DNA of 64,000 bases from Clostridia bacterium (GTDB lineage Bacteria; Bacillota; Clostridia; Oscillospirales; CAG-272). A program made the translations under genes and the position numbers. How positions within the stretch are numbered: position 1 is the first letter of the stretch; the number at the start of each line of letters is the position of its first letter. The stretch spans positions 1 to 64,000 of the forward strand of contig JAFUPC010000059.1 of NCBI GenBank assembly GCA_017481495.1. The letters run 5' to 3'. Positions 59,471 through 64,000 of the stretch are shown here, piece after piece. The notes under the pieces were generated by a model, which made no database searches, had not been told where the DNA came from, and saw only the letters and a program-made list of their open reading frames with translations.

Positions 59471-60970
59471 TCAAGTCTCGCTGAACGCTGCGAGGAAATT
59501 GTCGAGTTTTTTGTTGATGGTTTTAAGCTTCTTTTCCATGGAAGAAGTATAATTATTTTTCCCGGTCGAAGCGATACTTTGATAAACACTGCGCAGATCG
59601 GATGCCCATGCGAGGTCGCCCGCAAGGTCATAAGCCTTGGATGCCCAGACATAAGAGAGCATTTCCTGCGATTCGGCATCGCGGACGAATTTTTCGTTGA
59701 GCATAATATCATACAGCGCCGGTGTGACGGTATCGGCAGATACGGCAGACATGACTTCCAGAACGGTGCCGATGCGTGATGTGTTGGGGGCTGTCATCGG
59801 GATGGAATAGCAGGTCGTCCAGCCGTTGGAAACATATGCGGTATAGGTTTTTTGGGATTCATCCGCTTTCGGAAGCGGAAGCACGCAGTAATCGTCCTGC
59901 ATTTCCCGCATACCGGACAGACCGCCGATCATTTCCGGGAAGAACAGGACATTGCCCGCACGGAAGAGGGCAGGACAGCCGTCACCGACCGGATCGGACA
60001 ACGCGGCGATGAATGCAGAAATGGTGTCAACGGCGGCGATAATGTCATCGTTGCCGTAATTGACGGTGATGGTTCCGTCCTCCTCGGTTTTCGACAGACG
60101 TTCTCCGAACGCATAGACCGTGTGCAGGACGGCATCGCTGTGGTTGATGTAGCCGACACGGTCGGTTTCCCGTTCGATTTTTCCGTCACCGTTCAGATCG
60201 GCTTCCGCTTCCAGTGCCATTTTACTGAACATATCAAATGTCCAGGTGCCGTCGCGCACAGCCTGATACGGAATTTCCATATCCAGTTCACTCATGATAC
60301 GGGTGTTGCCGAAGATCGCTTGTACCGCATAATCATCATAAAAGACAATGTCACCGCACAGCGCGTAAAGCTTGTCGCCGAACATGGTGAAATTGGAAAT
60401 GATGGTCTGATCCCACCAGTTGTTGGAAAGATTGACTGTTGGGATATCGTAAAAGTTGACAAGATACCCCTCGGCGGCGATGTTCATCGTGAAGTCAAGA
60501 CGATGGATGATGGCATCAGCAAAGTCATCACCTGCCATGACGTTCTTTTCGATCACTTTTGTGACATCTTCTGTCAGAGAACCGCTCCAGACGGGTTCAA
60601 TTTCAATATTGAGAAGTTCTTCTGTGATGACATTGCGGCGGTAAATGGCATCATAAAGCACATCTCCGGTTTCCTCCGCAAAATAGAGTTCGTTTTCCTG
60701 TTCTCCGGCAGTACCGTAGAACGCGCCGCCGGCATCGCGGGACACCACGCGGAACGTTTCCCCGCCGAAATCCTGTGTGCCGATCTGTGAGCGAACCAGG
60801 TCTTCATTGGTCGGTTCAGCCGGTTCCGTGACGGCAGGTGTGACATCGGACGGTTCTGTCACGGAGGCGGATTCCGTATCTGCGGAAGTATCGCCGCAGG
60901 ATGCAAGGAGCAGAAGCAGGAAAAAGATGTAGGGGATGGGGCGTAAGGGACTGCGCTGGCTCTGTTTCAT
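59471..60970 (-). CDS. extracellular solute-binding lipoprotein
   Basis: This 499-residue protein has a signal peptide with lipobox LASC (Cys near residue 26) and a Ser/Thr/Glu/Pro-rich spacer. It has the large two-lobe layout of family 1 type sugar-binding proteins: GETFRVVSRDAGGAFYG, RDGTWTFDMFSKMALEAEAD, ADTVTPALYDIML. No permease or ATPase is adjacent. The start at 60970 is chosen for its GGAG; an in-frame ATG 36 bases upstream lacks one. The ligand is unknown; a sugar is plausible. Confidence 0.82.
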   Translation of the reverse strand: MKQSQRSPLRPIPYIFFLLLLLASCGDTSADTESASVTEPSDVTPAVTEPAEPTNEDLVRSQIGTQDFGGETFRVVSRDAGGAFYGTAGEQENELYFAEETGDVLYDAIYRRNVITEELLNIEIEPVWSGSLTEDVTKVIEKNVMAGDDFADAIIHRLDFTMNIAAEGYLVNFYDIPTVNLSNNWWDQTIISNFTMFGDKLYALCGDIVFYDDYAVQAIFGNTRIMSELDMEIPYQAVRDGTWTFDMFSKMALEAEADLNGDGKIERETDRVGYINHSDAVLHTVYAFGERLSKTEEDGTITVNYGNDDIIAAVDTISAFIAALSDPVGDGCPALFRAGNVLFFPEMIGGLSGMREMQDDYCVLPLPKADESQKTYTAYVSNGWTTCYSIPMTAPNTSRIGTVLEVMSAVSADTVTPALYDIMLNEKFVRDAESQEMLSYVWASKAYDLAGDLAWASDLRSVYQSIASTGKNNYTSSMEKKLKTINKKLDNFLAAFSET

Positions 60971-61005
60971 GGTCGTGATCTCCTTTGAAAAAATATGGTA
61001 ATTCA

Positions 61006-61034
61006 ATTATATCATAATTCCAAACCGATGTCAA
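61006..61034 (-). promoter_or_regulatory. promoter of the solute-binding lipoprotein gene
   Basis: Minus strand TTGACA (61034-61029), 17-base spacer, TATAAT (61011-61006): a full consensus promoter. Confidence 0.87.
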
Positions 61035-61112
61035 TGATGCCGGATAAATTTGTGCAGAATCTTAATGGCAATCGGGGTTTGTATTATTTCTGTTAATGTT
61101 GAGAATTCCCCC

Positions 61113-61141
61113 TTGCCAAAACGGCCGAAATGTGGTATAAT
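61113..61141 (+). promoter_or_regulatory. promoter of ttcA
   Basis: TTGCCA (61113-61118), 17-base spacer, TATAAT (61136-61141). Confidence 0.82.
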
Positions 61142-61184
61142 TATTCTGTATCAAATCAGAAAATGAGGAACAATACCACGGTAT

Positions 61185-61946
61185 ATGGACAACGGATTAC
61201 GCAGAATGCTCAGCTATACACGCCGAGCGATTGACGATTACGATATGATTGCAGAGGGGGAATGGGTCGCGGTCGGCGTTTCCGGCGGCAAGGACAGTCT
61301 CACTTTGCTTGTGGCACTTGCCAATCTGGCAAAATTCCATCCGAAACACTTTCACGTTGCCGCCATCATGGTTGATATGGGATGGGAAAACACCGATTTT
61401 TCCGAGATACAGAAGCTGTGCGACGACCTCGGCGTTCCTCTGTACATCGAACCGTCGGAAATCACGCACATTGTCTTTGATATAAGGAAGGAAAAAAATC
61501 CGTGCTCCCTGTGCGCAAAGCTGCGGCGCGGCACGCTGAATTCCGCTGCCGTGAAGCATGGATTCAAAAAAATCGCGCTCGGACACCATTTTGACGATGT
61601 GGTCGAGACCTTTATGCTGAACCTGTTTTATGAGGGACGGCTCGGCGCGTTCCAGCCGGTGACGTATCTGTCCAGAATGGATGTCACGCTCATCCGCCCG
61701 ATGATTTATGCACCGGAAAAGGATATCCGGTATTTCGCGCGCCGTGCGGAGCTGCCGATTCTCGAAAGCCGGTGTCCCGCAAACGGCAAGACCGAGCGCG
61801 AAAACATGAAGCAGTTCCTCCATCAGCTTGATAAACAAAACAAGGGTCTGAAACACCGGATTTTCGGCGCCATGCAGAAAGCGGGCATTGACGGCTATAA
61901 AGAAACGCATTTCAATACCTACGATGACCCGGATACGAAAAATTAA
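61185..61946 (+). CDS. ttcA: TtcA-family tRNA 2-thiolation enzyme
   Basis: This 253-residue PP-loop ATPase has VGVSGGKDSLTLLVAL (ATP loop) and the cysteine pair CSLC in EKNPCSLCAKLRRGTL. Further motifs are LGHHFDDVVETFMLNLFYEG and a third cysteine in LESRCPANG. In the family these cysteines hold a 4Fe-4S cluster used to make 2-thiocytidine at tRNA position 32. Related clostridial proteins may thiolate other positions. It stands alone between a divergent lipoprotein gene and a small unknown gene. Confidence 0.88.
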   Translation: MDNGLRRMLSYTRRAIDDYDMIAEGEWVAVGVSGGKDSLTLLVALANLAKFHPKHFHVAAIMVDMGWENTDFSEIQKLCDDLGVPLYIEPSEITHIVFDIRKEKNPCSLCAKLRRGTLNSAAVKHGFKKIALGHHFDDVVETFMLNLFYEGRLGAFQPVTYLSRMDVTLIRPMIYAPEKDIRYFARRAELPILESRCPANGKTERENMKQFLHQLDKQNKGLKHRIFGAMQKAGIDGYKETHFNTYDDPDTKN

Positions 61947-62072
61947 ACGCTGTTTAATATATAACTAAATACCTAATAATAATTCACCGCAGGATTCGGC
62001 ACAAAACAGGCGCATAAAAGCGATTACGACTGCGCACACTGTGGATACCAAACGAAAAAGTGAGGTATCTGC

Positions 62073-62312
62073 ATGAAAAACGAAACACAGCTCGCATCCC
62101 ACTATTGCGAAAATCTGGGACAGAGCGTCATCCTGTGCCGGGAAGTCTCAGAGGTCGCCGACAAAAGCGAACCCACAGCCGCACAGTACCGGTGCCTGTC
62201 GTCGCATCTCTGCGGCAGAGCCGACTGTACGCACGACCTGTCTGGCACGCACGACCAGTCTTACACGCAAGGCTCGTCTTTCGATCAGAATCTGCCTGCG
62301 GCAGAGGGTTGA
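62073..62312 (+). CDS. small cysteine-containing protein, 79 aa, unknown
   Basis: Not recognised. GTGAGGT lies a few bases upstream of the ATG. Five cysteines occur (SHYCENLG, VILCREV, YRCLSSHLCGRADC), with a CxxxxC-x4-C group that could bind a metal. The last 30 residues are low-complexity with a repeated Thr-His-Asp (CTHDLSGTHDQS), reflecting a short direct repeat in the DNA near 62229-62270. It may be a real small zinc-binding protein or a degraded one. Confidence 0.5.
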   Translation: MKNETQLASHYCENLGQSVILCREVSEVADKSEPTAAQYRCLSSHLCGRADCTHDLSGTHDQSYTQGSSFDQNLPAAEG

Positions 62313-62346
62313 AATTCTGTACGGCAATCATTCCTGAAACAATAAG

Positions 62347-62377
62347 GGATGCCGCAAATATTCCGTTTACGGCATCC
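62347..62377. terminator. terminator between the small ORF and trmB
   Basis: GGATGCCG (62347-62354) pairs with CGGCATCC (62370-62377). On the minus strand it is followed by CTTATTGTTTC. Confidence 0.7.
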
Positions 62378-62383
62378 TGCAGG

Positions 62384-63166
62384 TTACATCTTATTCGTTT
62401 TTTCGACTGTAACACAGTCGGTGTCCGTCTGTACGCTGTCGGCATCCGTCCGGTCGGGTTTCGGAATCACCGGCAGGACATCCGGGTTCGTTTTCGGCGC
62501 ATAGGCAACGACACGGTTGATGGAAAAGCCTTTTTCGGAGAAATTCCGCTCGTATTCGGTCACGACGTTGTCCGCATTCCAGATGCTGTTGTGTAGGTCA
62601 TAAGTGACGTCCTCACACGTCCAGCCGTTTGCTTCAAAGGACAAAAGAGAATAGTCGAACAGTCCTCGGTTGTCTGTTTTGAACGTGACCGTGCGCCCTG
62701 CATCCATGACGGTGCGATACTGCGCAAGGAACGAGCCGTAGGTCAGACGGCGCTTTTCGTGTCCGGATTTCGGCCATGGGTCGGAGAAATTCAGATAAAT
62801 ACCGTCAATCTCACCCGGTGCAAAATACTCGGTCAGCGCATTTGCGTTTGCAATGCAGAACCGGATGTTGTCCGGCGGCAGCGATGCTTCCCCGGCGGCG
62901 GAAGGATTTTCCGCACTGCATTTTTCCATTGCGCATAAAATCACATCCGGGACACGCTCCATCGCAAGAAAATTCCATTCGGGATGCTTTTTCGCCATTC
63001 CGATGACAAAATCCCCTTTTCCGCATCCGATTTCCAGCATCAGCGGCTTTGCAGGGTCGGTAAAAAATCCCCGCGCCTGTCCGGGGGTCAGGGCTGCGGC
63101 GTCAATCAGAAGATGGGAGAGCGCTTCTCTGCGTTCGTCCCCGTGCTTCTTTCTTCTCATTCTCAT
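62384..63166 (-). CDS. trmB: tRNA (guanine-N7-)-methyltransferase
   Basis: This 260-residue SAM-dependent enzyme methylates G46 of tRNA. Motifs are MLEIGCGKGDFVIGMAK (SAM site), NFLAMERV, LNFSDPWPKSGHEKRRLTYG and FKTDNRGLFDYSL. Near the C-terminus is VTEYERNFSEKGFSINRV. The last 30 residues (from about VLPVIPKPDRTD) are a low-complexity Thr/Asp-rich extension not usual for TrmB. The next Met (third codon) is an alternative start. It has its own promoter upstream. Confidence 0.93.
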   Translation of the reverse strand: MRMRRKKHGDERREALSHLLIDAAALTPGQARGFFTDPAKPLMLEIGCGKGDFVIGMAKKHPEWNFLAMERVPDVILCAMEKCSAENPSAAGEASLPPDNIRFCIANANALTEYFAPGEIDGIYLNFSDPWPKSGHEKRRLTYGSFLAQYRTVMDAGRTVTFKTDNRGLFDYSLLSFEANGWTCEDVTYDLHNSIWNADNVVTEYERNFSEKGFSINRVVAYAPKTNPDVLPVIPKPDRTDADSVQTDTDCVTVEKTNKM

Positions 63167-63208
63167 AATATGCTGATAACTCCTGTTATATCAATAATCT
63201 CGTATAAC

Positions 63209-63237
63209 AGTATACCATAAAATCTTTCCGATTGCAA
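63209..63237 (-). promoter_or_regulatory. promoter of trmB
   Basis: Minus strand TTGCAA (63237-63232), 17-base spacer, TATACT (63214-63209). Confidence 0.77.
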
Positions 63238-63279
63238 GACATTCTGACAAAATTCAGTTCAAAAGGAGGACAAAATCCA

Positions 63280-64000
63280 ATGGACAAGGAAATGCTGTTC
63301 CGGTTCATGCGGGCAAAATTCCGCGAAGCGGGATTCACACCGGATGAAATCAATTTACATATTGCCAATTTAAGCCAGAGATACAAAGACAGAACCGATG
63401 AGGAAATCGAGGGGGACATTATGCGCCGCGGCGGTCCGTCCCAGGTCGTCAACCGCATCATCGAGCAGAGAAATTCGGTTCTGATGAAAGATGCGGAATA
63501 CCGCGCGTTCGTCGAGGGGCAGGATACCATTGATGAAAACGATGCGGAGATCGCGGCATCTGCCGCGGAGACTGGCACTACCGCCGCGGAGACTGGCGCT
63601 ACCGCCGCGGAGACCGGTGCTTCAATTATGGAAACTGGCACATCCGGCACGGAAACCGGAGCCGGAGATTCGGCGGCAGAATCCGCCGATGACGGAGATG
63701 TCCGGATGTACAAGCCTGCCGCACCGAAGCAGGGGTGGACGGACACGCAGAATGATGACGACGATCCTCTGCGCGCATGGTTCACAGATTCCGTGCAGGA
63801 CAGTCGCGAGGAGGATGCTCTGCCGTCCATGTTCCGCCGGAGCGGGGAAATCGTTTCCTCAAGGGAAACGAATGCTTCCATTGAACCGAATGTTTCCGCG
63901 AAACCAGAAAGCGAAGAACCGTCCGTGTCCGCAGTCCACACCATCCCGCTGTTTGAGGAAATGCCCGCACAGGCAAATGAGCCACGGCGGAACGTCAATA
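63280..64000 (+). CDS. protein with HAAS/DUF1700-like N-terminus and internal repeats, cut by window edge
   Basis: An open frame of 240 codons runs off the right edge. AAAAGGAGGA precedes the ATG. Residues 1-65 are helical and charged (FREAGFTPDEINLHIANLSQ; EEIEGDIMRRGGPSQVVNRI), recalling the HAAS domain that binds PadR-type or sigma-control partners; this is tentative. From about residue 95 to 130 there are repeats of the form TAAETGA. The rest is acidic and low-complexity up to the edge. A membrane segment may follow beyond the window. Confidence 0.7.
   Translation, partial: MDKEMLFRFMRAKFREAGFTPDEINLHIANLSQRYKDRTDEEIEGDIMRRGGPSQVVNRIIEQRNSVLMKDAEYRAFVEGQDTIDENDAEIAASAAETGTTAAETGATAAETGASIMETGTSGTETGAGDSAAESADDGDVRMYKPAAPKQGWTDTQNDDDDPLRAWFTDSVQDSREEDALPSMFRRSGEIVSSRETNASIEPNVSAKPESEEPSVSAVHTIPLFEEMPAQANEPRRNVN

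Noticed and set aside
61947-62072. tRNA or small RNA gene in the gap after ttcA
   Set aside because: No cloverleaf arms or TTCGA loop could be drawn, and no terminator follows.

Overview
The window is a moderately GC-rich bacterial chromosome segment that reads as a Gram-positive anaerobe of the class Clostridia, most plausibly a gut-associated Oscillospirales/Ruminococcaceae-type organism. The evidence is a T-box riboswitch, an ANTAR-domain regulator, a type III glutamine synthetase, a split 'archaeal-type' glutamate synthase, an LL-diaminopimelate aminotransferase, a Na+-translocating oxaloacetate decarboxylase, BMP/nucleoside ABC transporters, strong sigma-A promoters (TTGACA-N17-TATAAT) and AGGAGG-type ribosome binding sites. 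Cytoplasmic alpha-mannosidase and alpha-fucosidase fit a glycan-using commensal. No rRNA, tRNA, CRISPR array, transposase or prophage gene was seen.

Layout. 0-9.7 kb: a truncated LysR regulator, a small membrane protein, a MATE exporter, an alpha-L-fucosidase/alpha-mannosidase pair, and an operon of a PotD-like lipoprotein, a Gfo/Idh/MocA oxidoreductase and a YitT-like membrane protein. 9.9-14.6 kb: two paralogous exported SLH-like proteins followed, with an ATGA overlap, by a RACE/corrinoid-activator-like Fe-S ATPase. 14.9-20 kb: a BMP-type (nucleoside) ABC importer whose first permease gene carries an in-frame TAA. 20-36.7 kb: a nitrogen/glutamine island. One strand carries a three-piece GOGAT, GS-I and an ANTAR regulator. 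The other carries GS-III, AsnB, PurC, GuaA, PyrG, PurF and DapL. The two divergent promoters at 25.64-25.75 kb each lead into a leader whose first hairpin has an A..G hexaloop and competes with a terminator, the logic expected of ANTAR antitermination.

36.8-41.5 kb: a Na+-pumping decarboxylase operon (oadG, biotin carrier, oadB, oadA) with an unusual array of alternating hairpins between oadB and oadA, preceded by a TIM-barrel isomerase. 41.9-47.4 kb: glyA, an Abi-family HEPN protein, then a T-box-controlled amino-acid-type ABC transporter whose substrate-binding lipoprotein is circularly permuted. 47.5-50 kb: an ABC exporter. 50-63 kb: a beta-helix protein, a TetM-like GTPase split from its NYN domain by a TAG codon, a GDSL hydrolase with two membrane-anchored LRR proteins (one frameshifted), an amidase, a solute-binding lipoprotein, ttcA and trmB. 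The right edge holds a truncated protein with internal repeats.

The points most worth a second look are the circularly permuted binding protein, the paired leaders of the glutamine regulon, a 90-nt inverted-repeat element found twice just after nitrogen genes and supplying their stop codon, the hairpin array inside the oad operon, and three genes interrupted by single in-frame stop codons followed by conserved coding sequence.
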